64,000 nt of DNA from the NCBI GenBank assembly GCA_018268315.1, contig JAFDWU010000003.1, forward strand, positions 1-64,000, written 5' to 3'. The notes beneath the pieces are model-generated. The model did no database searches. It was given only the letters and a program-made list of their open reading frames with translations, and was not told the origin of the DNA. Positions within the stretch are counted from its first letter, which is position 1. Every line of letters starts with the position of its first letter. Made by a program: the position numbers and the translations under genes. Below are positions 17,501-28,470 of the stretch, one piece after another. This DNA is from Armatimonadota bacterium (GTDB taxonomy: Bacteria > Armatimonadota > Fimbriimonadia > Fimbriimonadales > Fimbriimonadaceae).

Positions 17501-18151
17501 TTGATGAACTGCTTCGCAATCGCCATCTCGCTTGGCTTGCAGTACGGCGTTCCGCTTGAGGAGTTCGTGGAGGCGTTCGTCTTCACCCGGTTCGAGCCGA
17601 ACGGCAGCGTGCAGGGTCACGAGAACATCAAGATGTCGACGTCGATTATCGACTACATCTTCCGCGAGCTTGCGCTGAGCTACCTCGGCCGCACCGACCT
17701 GGTGCAGGTGAAGCCGGAAGACTTGCGCGGCGACACTGTTGGCAACCCAACCCAGGCGATGGAGTTCATCGCCGAAGAGGATGGCGGCGATCTTTCCGGA
17801 CCCGCACCAGGAATGGCGCATTCTTCCAACGATTCGCGCGGCTTCAACCGCTCGCAAGTGACGGAAGAGGATGATGAGGACGACGACGGCGGCCAGGAGC
17901 CCCTCCCTTTCGAGGGGAACGCCCGGGCGACGGGCAGCCCGACCTACATGCTGGAGATGGAGCACAAGGCGAAGGCGGCGAAGAATAAGCCCGCGCTCGC
18001 GGTGGAGCTATCTCGGGATGAGCAGGTTCGTATGGCGCGGCTGAAGGGCTATGAGGGCGATCCGTGTACGGAGTGTGGCCAGTTCACGATGGTGCGCAAC
18101 GGGACTTGTCTGAAGTGCCAGTCTTGCGGCGCGACGAGCGGCTGCTCGTAG
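14549..18151 (+). CDS. nrdJ: Adenosylcobalamin-dependent ribonucleotide reductase (class II, long form)
   Basis: Reduces ribonucleotides to deoxyribonucleotides with B12, independent of oxygen. 1200 residues. The N-terminal reductase core contains [32 protein letters not shown], the active-site region [42 protein letters not shown] and [17 protein letters not shown]-type domain lies near 930-1060. The C-terminus is a Cys-rich tail ([20 protein letters not shown]), probably for disulfide reduction or zinc. Start ATG at 14549 is preceded by GAGGACAC. Paired with nrdR behind NrdR boxes. B12 use matches the B12-dependent methionine synthase upstream. Confidence 0.96.
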   Translation: MKVNRHYTKRGENPYEGIEFEARKSEIRNPDGSTVFLMENVMVPKEWSQVATDILAQKYFRKAGVTGEGDHETDSRQVFHRLAGCWAYWGKQYGYFDSEEDSQAFYDELCHMLALQVAAPNSPQWFNTGLHFAYGIEGVPQGHYYVNPKTKKLERSKNAYERPQPHACFILSVKDDLVNEGGIMDLWTREARIFKYGSGVGTNFSKIRADGEKLSGGGRSSGLMSFLKVGDRSAGAIKSGGTTRRAAKMVCLDVDHPDVMEFVNWKVKEEQKVAALVTGSLLNNRHLNLIIRACHNPEVAEESRCNPRENAALRKAIAEAKVVGIPLNYVQRAIQLAEQGATGISFPVFDTGYESEAYITVSGQNSNNSVRVSNEFFHSVEAKKNWQLKARSGGRIIKELNAKEMWDDICEAAWMCADPGIQYDTTINEWHTCPADGRINASNPCSEYMFLDDTACNLASINLIKFYNPETGAFDLQGYRHAIRLWTIVLEISVLMAQFPSKDIAQLSYDFRTLGLGYANLGALLMQMGIAYNSPQGFAIAGALTSILGGDSYAASAEMARELGPFDRYAANSENMLRVIRNHRRAAYNAPKEQYESLSITPVGIDPDECPTDMLKAAREAWDQALELGQAHGFRNAQVTVLAPTGTIGLVMDCDTTGIEPDFALVKFKKLSGGGYFKIINQSIPIALKRLGYTQEQIEDIVSYCVGRGTLAGAPGINHEALRGKGFTQDAIDKVEAALASAFEIKFAFNKWVLGDEFCKSYLGFTDEQLDDFSFDLLQALGFSKEAIDAANEYVCGSMTIEGAPHLKLEHYSVFDCANRCGKKGRRFIDAEGHIRMMAAAQPFLSGAISKTINLPSEATLKDVHNAYWLSWKLGLKANALYRDGSKLSQPLNAAVDDAAAAILEASMDVEEPQSHAEQVQQAAQKLVYRYIARRRLMPSRRKGYTQKARVGGHKVYIRTGEFEDGTLGEIFVDMHREGAAFRSLMNCFAIAISLGLQYGVPLEEFVEAFVFTRFEPNGSVQGHENIKMSTSIIDYIFRELALSYLGRTDLVQVKPEDLRGDTVGNPTQAMEFIAEEDGGDLSGPAPGMAHSSNDSRGFNRSQVTEEDDEDDDGGQEPLPFEGNARATGSPTYMLEMEHKAKAAKNKPALAVELSRDEQVRMARLKGYEGDPCTECGQFTMVRNGTCLKCQSCGATSGCS

Positions 18152-18156
18152 GTTTC

Positions 18157-18185
18157 TTAGGGGGCGCGCGTAGCGCACCCCCTAA
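18157..18185 (+). terminator. GC-rich hairpin after nrdJ, probable transcript end
   Basis: TTAGGGGGCGCGC / GCGCACCCCCTAA forms a 13-bp stem with one mismatch and a 3-nt loop, starting 5 nt after the nrdJ stop. No T-run follows, so it is either an atypical terminator or a 3'-end stabilising hairpin. Confidence 0.55.
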
Positions 18186-18239
18186 CCTCCATATACTAAG
18201 GCCCTTGCATTAATTACCAAGTTTGTGCCAGATTTTGGC

Positions 18240-20573
18240 ATGTTGCGGTTCGCCATCAAGGCGCTCTTCGTTCTTGCAGCAGCTAGCTTTGCTGCAATTC
18301 CCACGACTTCGCTGCCCAGCGATACTCTCCTGTTTAATGGTTGGGGTGTTAAGCCAGTCGGGCATCAAGTTGAAGTCGGCCCGATGACGTTCAAAATGGT
18401 GGTTGCGCCTGACGGCAACCATCTAATACTGACAAATCGAAGAGACAATGGCCCCCATATTGTAACGGTGGACTTAGCAACAAACACGGTGACGGACTCC
18501 ATCGCCGTACCCGACTCCCTGAATGGTTTAGCTTTTAGTCCGGACGGGCAGTCCCTTTATGTCACCGGCGGAAAGGGAAGTGACGCCCTGCGCGTCTACA
18601 GCTATTCTAGTGGCACGTTAACTCTCGAAAACCAGCTACAGAGGCCGGATTGGAGCGAGGTTACCGGTGTCGCTGTGCAGCCGACAACCGGCATTATCTA
18701 TGTGGGCTTGTATCTACAAAATGAAGTCGCAGCAATCGATCCTGTGACTCTGAACGTGATTGCAACGATTCCGGTCGACATTGGGCCAGTGGCGCTTGCG
18801 TTCACGCCCCAGGGTCGCTACCTTTACGTTGCAAATCGAATGGGCAAAACCGTTTCGATGATCGACACAACCACAGATGTCGACCTTGGAGACTTTCCAG
18901 TCGGTCCGCGTCCGGCAGATATTGTGACATCCGCCGATAACCGCATTTTTGTTGCTTGCGCCGGTGAGAATGCAGTGCATGTGATGAAAGAGGCGGATAT
19001 GCTGAAGCTCCTAGATCCCACTGCTACTCCTACCCAGTATCCAATAAATGGCTGGAACTACGAAATCCTTAATACTTCACTTGAACCGACCATTCTTGAA
19101 GGCAGCACACCGGTAAGCCTTGCGATCAGCTCAGATAATAAGAGCCTATACGTCTGCAATTCGAATAACAACGACGTGATGGTCGCCGACATTAGCGACC
19201 CGATGGCTACACGAATCAAAGGATTCATTCCAACCGGTTGGTACCCCACCGCGGTCGCCGCGACAGATCGCCTCTTCATCGCAGACGGCAAAGGTCTGCG
19301 CTCGACACCCGAGATGAATTTTCACGGATTTCTCTCAATTATCGACTCGATCGATGATTTACACCTGGCGGATTGGACCAACGTAGTCAAGCAGAACATC
19401 CCGTTCCATGTCGCGAATATCATGTCCACCCCGCCAATCGCCGGCGCCTCAATTGTGCCGACAAGCACAACGGTGGGATCCCCAATTAAGCACATTCTCT
19501 ATGTGATCCTAGAAAATCAAACGTTTGACGGTGTACTTGGCGATCTCGGAATTGGCAACTGTGATCCTTCTCTTTGTATGTTCGGTAACAACTTCACTCC
19601 CAATCGACACTCGCTTGCCAGGCAGTTCAACGTGATCGACAATATCTACTGTAACGGGGAAATTAGCTTTGACGGCCATCTTTGGTGTGATAACGCAATC
19701 TCAACCGAAGCCACCCAAAGATTCGTAACAAATGGGATGGATCCGATCAACGAAGACATGTCTGGTACGGTCGGAAGCATCTGGGAAAAGGCCCTCCGGA
19801 TGGGGCTATCGGTTCGGATCTATGGCGAGAACGATACAGGCACCGCCATAAATCAAAGCTACATGCGCAAGGAATTTCCGAATAGATTTAGGATGCGCGA
19901 CAAGGACAGATGCAAGATATGGATAGACGATCTGAATCAAGCTGCGATTACGGGGAAACTTCCGAATCTCATGGTGATGAGCCTTGGCGAAGATCACACA
20001 TTTGGGACGCAATCCGGTATGCCGACTCCAGCCGCCTGCATTGCAAGCAATGACTTAGCAATTGGCAGAATTGTCGAGGCGGCGAGTCATAGTCCATTCT
20101 GGAACTCAATGGCCATATTCTTTGTGGAAGATGATCCTGCGTTTGGTTTTGACCACGTCGATTGGCATCGCACTTATTCCTTGGTTGCTAGTCCATGGTG
20201 CAAACCACGCTTTGTTGATCACACCATGTACTCGCAGACAAGCATTCTGCGGACAATTGAATTGCTACTTGGAATCGAACCCTTAACCCAATACGATGCT
20301 GCTGCTACCCCTCTTTCCGCCTTATTTGGAACCACGCTCACCAGCAATCTATATACGGCGTTACCTGAAACCGTCGACATGGAACAGAAGAACCCGATGC
20401 CGAAAACACCCGATGCGATCGCAGCGGATAAGTTTGATTTCATTCACCTGGATCGTGCTCCGGCGGACATCGTGCGCAGGATGTTGTGGGCGGCGATGAA
20501 GGGGCAGAACACCCCGTTGCCCGCGGTGCGCCACTCGTTCCAGGGCGACCCGGAGTTTCCACCGCCGAAGTAG
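18240..20573 (+). CDS. Secreted YncE-type beta-propeller / phosphoesterase fusion
   Basis: 777 residues from ATG 18240 (a GTG at 18225 is also in frame). A signal peptide (MLRFAIKALFVLAAASFAA) is followed by repeats of the YVTN/YncE propeller type, for example GLAFSPDGQSLYVTGG, ALAFTPQGRYLYVANR and SLAISSDNKSLYVCNSN, to about residue 400. The C-terminal part resembles the phosphoesterase/alkaline-phosphatase superfamily: HILYVILENQTFDGVLGD, then SFDGHLWCDN, MSLGEDHT and FFVEDDPAFGFDHVDWHR, which supply the Asp/His metal ligands. Substrate is unknown. Codon use is visibly more AT-rich than nrdJ. Solitary gene. Confidence 0.85.
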   Translation: MLRFAIKALFVLAAASFAAIPTTSLPSDTLLFNGWGVKPVGHQVEVGPMTFKMVVAPDGNHLILTNRRDNGPHIVTVDLATNTVTDSIAVPDSLNGLAFSPDGQSLYVTGGKGSDALRVYSYSSGTLTLENQLQRPDWSEVTGVAVQPTTGIIYVGLYLQNEVAAIDPVTLNVIATIPVDIGPVALAFTPQGRYLYVANRMGKTVSMIDTTTDVDLGDFPVGPRPADIVTSADNRIFVACAGENAVHVMKEADMLKLLDPTATPTQYPINGWNYEILNTSLEPTILEGSTPVSLAISSDNKSLYVCNSNNNDVMVADISDPMATRIKGFIPTGWYPTAVAATDRLFIADGKGLRSTPEMNFHGFLSIIDSIDDLHLADWTNVVKQNIPFHVANIMSTPPIAGASIVPTSTTVGSPIKHILYVILENQTFDGVLGDLGIGNCDPSLCMFGNNFTPNRHSLARQFNVIDNIYCNGEISFDGHLWCDNAISTEATQRFVTNGMDPINEDMSGTVGSIWEKALRMGLSVRIYGENDTGTAINQSYMRKEFPNRFRMRDKDRCKIWIDDLNQAAITGKLPNLMVMSLGEDHTFGTQSGMPTPAACIASNDLAIGRIVEAASHSPFWNSMAIFFVEDDPAFGFDHVDWHRTYSLVASPWCKPRFVDHTMYSQTSILRTIELLLGIEPLTQYDAAATPLSALFGTTLTSNLYTALPETVDMEQKNPMPKTPDAIAADKFDFIHLDRAPADIVRRMLWAAMKGQNTPLPAVRHSFQGDPEFPPPK

Positions 20574-20595
20574 CGGCTACGATAAACTCTGTTTC

Positions 20596-21267
20596 ATGCG
20601 AATCTTGGTGTTCACCGGAGCCGGAATCAGCGCCGAGTCCGGCATCCAGACCTTCCGCGCCTCCGACGGCCTGTGGGAGGAGCACCGGATTGAGGACGTT
20701 GCCTCGCCGGACGGCTGGCGGCGCGATCCTGAGTTGGTCACCCGCTTCTACAACCTGCGCCGCCGCGCGGTGCTTGCCGCCGAGCCGAACGTCGCCCACA
20801 AGGCGCTGGCCAAGCTGGAAGCGAAGCACAACGTCACCGTCGTCACCCAGAACATCGATGACCTCCACGAACGCGGCGGCTCCTCAAACGTGATTCATCT
20901 GCACGGCGAGATATTCAAAGTGCGAAGCGAACGGAACGAGAACTTGCTGCTCGATTGGCGCGAGGACGTGCAGATCGGCGACAAGGCGCCGGATGGAGCG
21001 CAGCTAAGGCCGCACGTGGTCTGGTTTGGCGAGCAGATTCTTGGCTGGGGCGAAGCGAGCGAGGCGGCGTTTGAAGCCGATTGCCTCATCGTGGTGGGTA
21101 CCAGCGCCCAGGTTTTCCCCGCCGCCGGGCTCATCAGCATGTTCGCGGGTCAGCAGCGCCACTTCATCGACCCCAACGTCCCCGAGCAGCTTCGCGACCG
21201 GTTCGAGTGCCACCTCAGCCCCGCCACCGTCGGCGTGCCGCCGCTGGTGGAGCGACTACTTCAGTAG
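20596..21267 (+). CDS. Sir2-family NAD-dependent protein deacylase, zinc-less
   Basis: Sirtuin that removes acyl groups from protein lysines using NAD. It contains FTGAGISAESGIQTFRASDGLW, VTQNIDDLHERGG with catalytic IHLHGEI, and VVGTSAQVFPAAGL. The YxxR pair typical of desuccinylase-like class III sirtuins is visible as FYNLRRRAV. The four zinc Cys normally found after the catalytic His are absent and the zinc module is shortened. 223 residues. It overlaps the convergent downstream gene by 7 nt. Confidence 0.92.
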   Translation: MRILVFTGAGISAESGIQTFRASDGLWEEHRIEDVASPDGWRRDPELVTRFYNLRRRAVLAAEPNVAHKALAKLEAKHNVTVVTQNIDDLHERGGSSNVIHLHGEIFKVRSERNENLLLDWREDVQIGDKAPDGAQLRPHVVWFGEQILGWGEASEAAFEADCLIVVGTSAQVFPAAGLISMFAGQQRHFIDPNVPEQLRDRFECHLSPATVGVPPLVERLLQ

Positions 21268-22085
21268 GCGCTAAATATCTCGTTGAACTCGCGGTAACTC
21301 ACCGCGCCGTCCGCAAAACCGAACGAGCCGGTCTCCTGCATCGACTGCGCCGCCCGCATGAACCCGCTGTATGCAACCCGGGCAAGGGAACTGCCCACGC
21401 TGATGCGCTTAACCCCAACCGCCGAAAGCTCATTAAGAGTCAGCTTGACTCCCGCTAGCCCCATGATCACATTCACCGGGCGATCTACCGAGCGAACCAG
21501 TTCAGCGATATCGGAAAGGGAAGCCAGGCCGGGTGCGAAGAGAACGTCTGCGCCCGCCTCCTGATAAGCCTGCAACCGGCGGATAGTGTCGGCAAGGTCT
21601 GGCTTGCCCACCAGATAGTTCTCGCAGCGGGCGGTGATAGTGAAAGGAAAGCCCAAATTGCGGACTGCGGCAACCGCCGCGCGAACCCTGTCAGCAGCCT
21701 CTGAAATCTCGTAAGACTGCGCCTCCGGCCGATGGGAAACATCCTCGATCGAGGCCCCTGCCAGCCCCACGACCGCTGCCAAGCGGTATGTTTCCTCCAC
21801 CGCCTTCAGATCCTCGCCGAATCCGTTCTCCATGTCCGCGCTCACCGGTAAATCGGTTGCCGCGCACACCAGCCGGGCATGCTCGAACACTTCTTCGCGG
21901 CTTACGCCGCCATCTGGCCGACCGAACGAGTAGGCGTGACCCGCGCTGGAGGTCGCCAGCGCCTCAAAACCCAAATGCTGCAAAAGAAGGGCGGAGCCGA
22001 CATCAAATGGATTCGGGATGATGAAGGCGGAATCCCGCTGATGCAGATCGCGGAAGGCAAGAGCTTTTTCGGCTTGGGTTCGCAT
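21261..22085 (-). CDS. Isocitrate lyase / PEP mutase family enzyme
   Basis: TIM-barrel enzyme of the PEP mutase/2-methylisocitrate lyase group, forming or breaking C-C or P-C bonds near a carboxylate. Key stretches are [20 protein letters not shown], the metal-binding [20 protein letters not shown] and ITARCENYL. The KKCGH active-site loop of true isocitrate lyases is absent, so this is the shorter PEP-mutase-like branch. 274 residues, with no phosphonate genes nearby, so the substrate cannot be named. Confidence 0.85.
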   Translation of the reverse strand: MRTQAEKALAFRDLHQRDSAFIIPNPFDVGSALLLQHLGFEALATSSAGHAYSFGRPDGGVSREEVFEHARLVCAATDLPVSADMENGFGEDLKAVEETYRLAAVVGLAGASIEDVSHRPEAQSYEISEAADRVRAAVAAVRNLGFPFTITARCENYLVGKPDLADTIRRLQAYQEAGADVLFAPGLASLSDIAELVRSVDRPVNVIMGLAGVKLTLNELSAVGVKRISVGSSLARVAYSGFMRAAQSMQETGSFGFADGAVSYREFNEIFSAY

Positions 22086-22225
22086 GGCCTTTCACACTAC
22101 CTTGCTCACCACCGCGCTCGGGCAGAACAATCAGCACACCATGCCAAGCACACAAAACTGCTGACAGCAAGCGAAAATGGTCCGCTGGTAGACTCACCAG
22201 CAACCAAGGAGAGAGAAGAAAAGCT

Positions 22226-22597
22226 GTGAACGTTCCTGCAGATCTTAAGTACACGTCATCCCATGAGTGGGTCAAGATGGAGGGCGATATCGCCACCATC
22301 GGCATCACCGACCACGCCCAGTCTGAGCTTGGCGACATCGTCTACGTTGACTTGCCCGAAGTAGGCCGCGCGGTAAAGGCCGGCGACACTTTCGGCAGCA
22401 TCGAATCGGTTAAGACGGTTTCCGATGTGTACGCTCCGGTAAGCGGAGAGGTTGTTGAAGTGAACGGGATGCTTGGCGCCCAGTCCGAGGTCGTAAACAC
22501 CGACCCCTACGGCAAGGGTTACCTGGTTAAGATCAAGGTAAACGGCGCGGCCGACGGTTTGCTTGATGCAGCCGCATACACGGCGTCGATTTCCTAA
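22226..22597 (+). CDS. gcvH: Glycine cleavage system H protein
   Basis: Carries the lipoyl-bound aminomethyl group between P and T proteins. 123 residues from a GTG preceded by GGAGAGAG. The lipoylation site is Lys63 in [15 protein letters not shown], and the fold is marked by HEWVKMEGD and [10 protein letters not shown]. First gene of gcvH-gcvPA-gcvPB; gcvT is not in the window. No glycine riboswitch is visible in the 140 nt upstream. Confidence 0.96.
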   Translation: MNVPADLKYTSSHEWVKMEGDIATIGITDHAQSELGDIVYVDLPEVGRAVKAGDTFGSIESVKTVSDVYAPVSGEVVEVNGMLGAQSEVVNTDPYGKGYLVKIKVNGAADGLLDAAAYTASIS

Positions 22598-22653
22598 CAG
22601 CTTTCCTGGCGTAGAAATCTTGGTTGCTTCCGCCTTTGGCGGCAATTATTGAC

Positions 22654-23981
22654 ATGCCATATATCCCCCATACCGTTGAAGACCGCCAGGAGATGCTGGC
22701 GACAATTGGCGCGCGCTCGATCGACGAGCTGTTTCGCGAGATTCCTGACGATCTCAAGATCGCGCCCCAATCGCTGAACATTCCGTCCGCGCTGGATGAA
22801 TCGAAGCTCCTCGCCCACCTCACGCAAATCAGCCGCAAGAACGTTGACCTCACGCGGGTGGTTTCGTTCCTTGGCGCAGGCGCTTACGACCGCTTTATTC
22901 CCGCCACTGTGAACGCGGTGATCTCGCGCGGCGAGTTCCTTACCGCCTACACGCCGTATCAGCCGGAGTTCAGCCAGGGCTATTTGCAGAGCATCTACGA
23001 ATTTCAGTCGATGATCGCCGAGCTTTACGGCATGGACGTGGCTAACGCCTCGATGTACGATGGCGCGACCTCGCTGGCCGAAGCCGCGATTCTCGCCCAT
23101 GGCGTAACCGGCCGCAAGAAGATTTATGTGAGCGAAGCGGTGCACCCGCACTACCGGCAGGTGCTGGATACCTATTGCTGGTCGATGGATTTGGACGTGG
23201 TGCAGATGCCTACCGAAGGCGGCTACACCAAGATCGGCGAGCTTGAGGACGCCGCTTGCATCCTGATTCAGTATCCGAACTTCTTCGGATCGATTGAAGA
23301 TTTGGCCGCTGCCCGCAAGGCGGCGACGGATAGCGGCGCGATGTTCATCGTCTGCGCTGATCCCGTGGCGATGGCGCTCATCACCCCTCCCGGCGAGTTT
23401 GGCGCGGACATCGTGGTTGGCGAGGGCCAGCAGCTTGGTGTGCCGATGGGGCTTGGCGGCCCTTACGTGGGCTTATTCGCCTGCAAATCAGAATTTGTTC
23501 GCCGGATACCGGGCCGTATCGTTGGCCGCACCACCGACCACGACGGTCGCGAGGGATTCGTAATGACCCTGCGAACCCGCGAGCAGGATATTCGCCGCGA
23601 GAAGGCGACCTCGAACATCTGCACGAACGAGGCGCTGATGGCGCTGGCCTGCACGGTGTATTTGGAAGCGATGGGCAAGAATGGCCTGAAGCAGGTCGCC
23701 GAGACGAGCGTTCGCAACACGCAGTACACGATGAAGGCGCTAACCCAGGCGGGTGCGAAGCTGAAGTACCCGAACGCAAAGGTGTTCGATGAGTTCGTCG
23801 TTGAGCTGCCGAAGGACGCCAGCGAGGTGAGAGACAAATTGATTGACAAGGGATTCTTGGCGGGATTGCCGCTGGGGCCGTATTACAAGGATCAGGCGAA
23901 CTGCCTGCTGGTGGCGGTGACCGAGAACCGCTCCAAGGAGCAAATCGATGCCTTTGCCTCGGCGCTCAAGGAGGTGATTCG

Positions 23982-23985
<4 letters not shown>
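22654..23985 (+). CDS. gcvPA: Glycine dehydrogenase (decarboxylating) subunit 1
   Basis: N-terminal half of the split P protein. The ATG at 22654 gives the typical start MPYIPHTVEDRQEMLATIG; an upstream in-frame extension is unlikely. Conserved parts are FLGAGAYDRFIPATVN, YTPYQPEFSQGYLQSIYEFQ, NASMYDGATSLAEA and GGPYVGLFACK. 443 residues, normal. Overlaps gcvPB by 4 nt, consistent with a tetramer made in equal amounts. Confidence 0.96.
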
Positions 23986-25471
<1,486 letters not shown>

Positions 25472-25475
<4 letters not shown>

Positions 25476-25801
25476 ACCTCGAAATACAGGTGCCGGTGAT
25501 TGCGGCACCCTGGGTTAAAGCCTGCCTGGCAGGCTGGACACTGTGTGCCATCGGCGAGGTACTCGTTGATTGAGAACCTGTGGCCGCACTTGCCGCACAG
25601 CAGGGCTTCCGATTCAAATTGGGCTTTGGGCCACAGCTGTGCGGGGTGATCGGCGATGGCATCGTGGCATTCGCGGCAGGAATAGAATTCGCCGCAGCAG
25701 TGGAATTGGATTGCTAGGATGTCGGACGGCCCGTGGTAGTGCTGACAGCGAGTCTCGCCGTCAACCTCGATTCCTCGTACCGTGATTCTGCTGGATTCCA
25801 T
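25472..25801 (-). CDS. CHY zinc-finger protein
   Basis: 109 residues with the CHY-type ligand series: CQHYHGPSDILAIQF, then CCGEFYSCRECHD, followed by CGKCGHRF, CPACQAGFNPGC and a final His pair. It binds several zinc ions and probably acts in redox or protein-quality pathways; its partner is unknown. Single gene, transcribed from the intergenic region shared divergently with the MerC-like gene. Confidence 0.9.
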
Positions 25802-25850
25802 AAACCGTACTGTAACAAGCAGCCCGCAGGCCGCGTCTTAATAGATACGA

Positions 25851-25874
25851 TACCCCCAGGGGGTAGTGTATACT
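25851..25874 (+). promoter_or_regulatory. CsoR-type palindrome and -10 box before the MerC-like gene
   Basis: TACCCCCAGGGGGTA (25851-25865) is a perfect palindrome with 7-bp arms, like operators of the CsoR/RcnR metal-sensor family. A -10 box TATACT (25869-25874) begins 4 nt after it. The ATG lies only 11 nt after the -10, so the transcript would have almost no leader. No csoR-like gene is in the window. Confidence 0.6.
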
Positions 25875-25885
25875 AGATTTCAAGC

Positions 25886-26401
25886 ATGCCGATCCTTGCC
25901 CGCGCCCATAAGTTTGACCTTGACCGCATTGGAGCGGTGGCCAGCTTCATTTGCGCGGTGCACTGCCTCCTTTCGGGGCTTCTCCTCGGTCTGCTAGCTA
26001 TCCTCGGCGTTGGGTTCATCGGAAATCCGCTCGTCGATTGGATCTTCATCAGCGTGGCAGTGATGGTCGGTCTCGGCGCAGTCTGGGACGGCCATCGTCA
26101 CCACCACTCTTGGAAACCCGCCGCGCTGTTTATTGGCGGACTGGCGAGCATCCTCATTTCTCACACGGTCTTTAACCATGTTCACGCCGCGAATCAGCCG
26201 CTGGATGCGGATGCGATCTTCAGCACCGTCTTCGCGGTGGCTGGCGGATTGATGCTGGTCTCATTCCACTTCGTGAACCGGCGGATGCACAAGGCGTCGC
26301 ACTGCGTATGCGACGAGCCCATTGTGCCAAAAGAAAAGAGTCCAGCGAATGTCTCGCTGAACTCTTCAGAGCCTGTGGTGAGAACCGAAGTTCTTAGGTG
26401 A
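25886..26401 (+). CDS. MerC-domain membrane protein, probable metal transporter
   Basis: 171 residues with four membrane segments. The first carries a Cys and a His close together (ASFICAVHCLLSGLLLGLL), as in MerC-type mercury or metal uptake proteins. A His-rich loop HRHHHS follows segment two, and the soluble tail contains CVCDEP, so metal handling is plausible. No Shine-Dalgarno precedes the ATG, which fits the near-leaderless promoter. The palindrome upstream points to control by a copper, nickel or sulfur sensor. Ends in an 8-nt overlap with convergent dnaN. Confidence 0.75.
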   Translation: MPILARAHKFDLDRIGAVASFICAVHCLLSGLLLGLLAILGVGFIGNPLVDWIFISVAVMVGLGAVWDGHRHHHSWKPAALFIGGLASILISHTVFNHVHAANQPLDADAIFSTVFAVAGGLMLVSFHFVNRRMHKASHCVCDEPIVPKEKSPANVSLNSSEPVVRTEVLR

Positions 26402-27494
26402 GCGCCATCGGCATGATGACGCAGAAGAAACTCTGATCATCGTCGGCCGGTCGGAATACCGCCGGGCGGTTATTCTCCGTCATCTGAACTCGAATTCCTG
26501 GGCCATCGAGCACCTGTAGCAGATCGTTCACATACTTGCCGTTGAAGGCGATGTTGATGTCCCCGTTATTGGAGTGCATCTCAACCTCTTCCTTGGCAAG
26601 GCCGCGGCCTTCCGACTGGGCGATGATCGTCACCCGATCATTCGTTCCCTTAAACTCAAGCCGGTCGTTGTTATCCTTTGCCAGAATCAACGCTCGGCGC
26701 ACCTTCTGGAAAAGCTGGTCGACTTCCATGCTCCACTCGCGAGTCGATTCGCTGGGCACAACTCGCTCCCAGTTCGGGAACGTACCCATTAGGAGCTGAG
26801 CGACCATTCGGCAGTTGCCGGTATCCACGCCCATCCGACCCACGCCAAAGCGCAGAACCAGTTCGGCGTCATCGGCAAGCGGCATCGTCTTCAGCGCGCG
26901 TAGCGCCTTGGCGGGAACAACTGCGTTGATATTGGAGCCAATGCCTTCCTTCTTGATTCGGCGCACGGCGAGCCGATGGGTGTCGGTCGCCACCATCGTT
27001 AGCACGGTTCCGTCGTAGTTAAACAGCACGCCATTCAGAACCGCTCGATGCGATTCTGGCGACACTGCGTAGATGACGGCGTCGATAGCTTCCTTGAGGT
27101 CGCCAAAGGTGAGCGTAAGCTCGCCCTCTCCGCCGTAATCGGGCGGTTCGGGGAAATCGTCCGCGTCCAGCATTCGCATCTTGAACTCGGAACTGCTATG
27201 GGTGAGCTGAACGCCTTGATCCTGTGTTTTGAGCTCAATATCGCCATCGATTAGGGAGCTAACCCAATCTTTGAGCAATGTGGCTTGCAAACACACGGCG
27301 CCCGTTTCTTCAACAAAGGCGCTAACCGTTCGCTCGACCCAGATTTCTCCGTCGCAGCCGAGGATGCGGACGGTGGAATCACCGGCCGCAAGCTTCAAGT
27401 TTTGAAGGATAGCGTTGGGCGAACGGTTGGCACTCGCTGTAGTAGCGAGTTGAACCGCCTCAACAAACTCCTTGCGTGGACACGTGAACTTCAA
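26394..27494 (-). CDS. dnaN: DNA polymerase III beta subunit (sliding clamp)
   Basis: Ring-shaped processivity clamp. 366 residues comprising three similar domains. Recognisable parts are KFTCPRKEFVEAVQLA, VLNGVLFNYDG and ATDTHRLAVRR in the centre, and the C-terminal NNRPAVFRPADDDQSFFCVIMPM. Unusually it is not next to dnaA or recF: it lies 12 nt behind a small gene downstream of an ECF sigma factor. No DnaA-box cluster or origin is visible nearby. Confidence 0.96.
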   Translation of the reverse strand: MKFTCPRKEFVEAVQLATTASANRSPNAILQNLKLAAGDSTVRILGCDGEIWVERTVSAFVEETGAVCLQATLLKDWVSSLIDGDIELKTQDQGVQLTHSSSEFKMRMLDADDFPEPPDYGGEGELTLTFGDLKEAIDAVIYAVSPESHRAVLNGVLFNYDGTVLTMVATDTHRLAVRRIKKEGIGSNINAVVPAKALRALKTMPLADDAELVLRFGVGRMGVDTGNCRMVAQLLMGTFPNWERVVPSESTREWSMEVDQLFQKVRRALILAKDNNDRLEFKGTNDRVTIIAQSEGRGLAKEEVEMHSNNGDINIAFNGKYVNDLLQVLDGPGIRVQMTENNRPAVFRPADDDQSFFCVIMPMALT

Positions 27495-27506
27495 TGTGGC
27501 TCCTGT

Positions 27507-27797
27507 CTAACCCTGTAAGGGTAAATGATATTGCAGATAGGAGGGAGCTTGCCGTCTCGGCTCGAACTCCACCCCTTGGGAGTAAATCTTCATAAGAACG
27601 CGTTGGTAGCTTTCCTCGGTGAAGTCGACTCCGCCTTGGTTTCGCAGCACATCGACCGTGCTGCGGAGGCTTTCCATATCTTGTTTCAACGCCGGATCTT
27701 TCTCCGCATATGCGAGGAGATCTTCCTCAAGCTCTTTGCCGAGTTCTCGACCGGCGTATAGGTCTACCAGTTTCGTATAAAAGTCTCGTTCATTCAT
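27507..27797 (-). CDS. Small protein coupled to the ECF sigma gene, possible anti-sigma factor
   Basis: 96 residues, soluble, with helices LVDLYAGRELGKELEEDLLAYAEKDP and DMESLRSTVDVLRNQ. The first 60 residues resemble the N-terminal helical region of anti-sigma factors, but the zinc His-Cys motif and a membrane segment are absent. Its ATG overlaps the sigma gene stop by 4 nt, so equimolar production is likely. The anti-sigma role is inferred from position and shape only. Confidence 0.6.
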   Translation of the reverse strand: MNERDFYTKLVDLYAGRELGKELEEDLLAYAEKDPALKQDMESLRSTVDVLRNQGGVDFTEESYQRVLMKIYSQGVEFEPRRQAPSYLQYHLPLQG

Positions 27798-28372
27798 TGG
27801 ATCCTCTCCATGGTTCCTCCTAGCTTCTCGCGGAGTGCTTTACGTCCTCTGTACAGCCTCGATTTCAGTGCCGGAACACTGATTTTGAGTACCTCCGCAG
27901 CTTCTCTAGCGGCCATATCCTCAAGATCACAGAGTACAAGCGGTTCCCGATACTCCACCGGGAGCTCCGCCAGTGCCTGCTGGACCGTAATGCGAAGAGT
28001 GGCCTTGTCCTCTCCGCCGGAATACTGAGCGTCAGGGGGCAACTCCATAAGCCGGTGCTGCCGCAGTTTGTCGATACACAAGTTGCGAGCGATACGAAAG
28101 AGCCACGTTCTGAAAGCTCCATCTGCCCGTAACTCGGCCGAGCGCCTGAGAACCCGCAAGAATGTATCTGCGGTTGCGTCTTCGGCGTCCGAACGGTTGC
28201 CCAACATCCGATAGCAATATCGGAAGATGCGTTCGCCGTAAAGCTCGTACAGGTGACCCAAAGCCTGGGGATCGCCCTGTGCAAGGGCGTTGAGCCAGCG
28301 CTTTTCAGCCATGCTGTTTTGTGCGTTCTGCGTAGCATCTGTAGGCATAGGAAAGACGCGGTTGCCGCGCAT
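27794..28372 (-). CDS. RNA polymerase sigma factor, ECF family
   Basis: 192 residues. Region 2 shows ALGHLYELYGERIFRYCYRM and SDAEDATADTFLRV, continuing into RTWLFRIARNLCIDKLR. Region 4 shows LAELPVEYREPLVLCDLEDM, then AAREAAEVLKISVPALKSRLYRGRKAL, the DNA-binding helix-turn-helix. No Shine-Dalgarno precedes the ATG at 28372; ATG 28348 is an alternative start. The regulon cannot be deduced. The upstream MbnP-MbnH set and downstream dnaN are candidates by position. Confidence 0.92.
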   Translation of the reverse strand: MRGNRVFPMPTDATQNAQNSMAEKRWLNALAQGDPQALGHLYELYGERIFRYCYRMLGNRSDAEDATADTFLRVLRRSAELRADGAFRTWLFRIARNLCIDKLRQHRLMELPPDAQYSGGEDKATLRITVQQALAELPVEYREPLVLCDLEDMAAREAAEVLKISVPALKSRLYRGRKALREKLGGTMERIQ

Positions 28373-28470
28373 GTAGATGCGCGCCAGACCAGTTTAACAC
28401 TGATCCCGGTGTTTTTGCAGACTTTGGTGATTGTTTCTGTACTTTCCCAAAATATGGCGATTTACCGTAT

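Noticed and set aside
22086-22225. Glycine riboswitch upstream of gcvH
   Set aside because: The conserved aptamer blocks are absent; only a short CTGGT/ACCAG stem is seen.
26394-28372. Chromosomal origin near dnaN
   Set aside because: No dnaA gene, DnaA-box cluster or AT-rich unwinding region is visible; dnaN is simply relocated.
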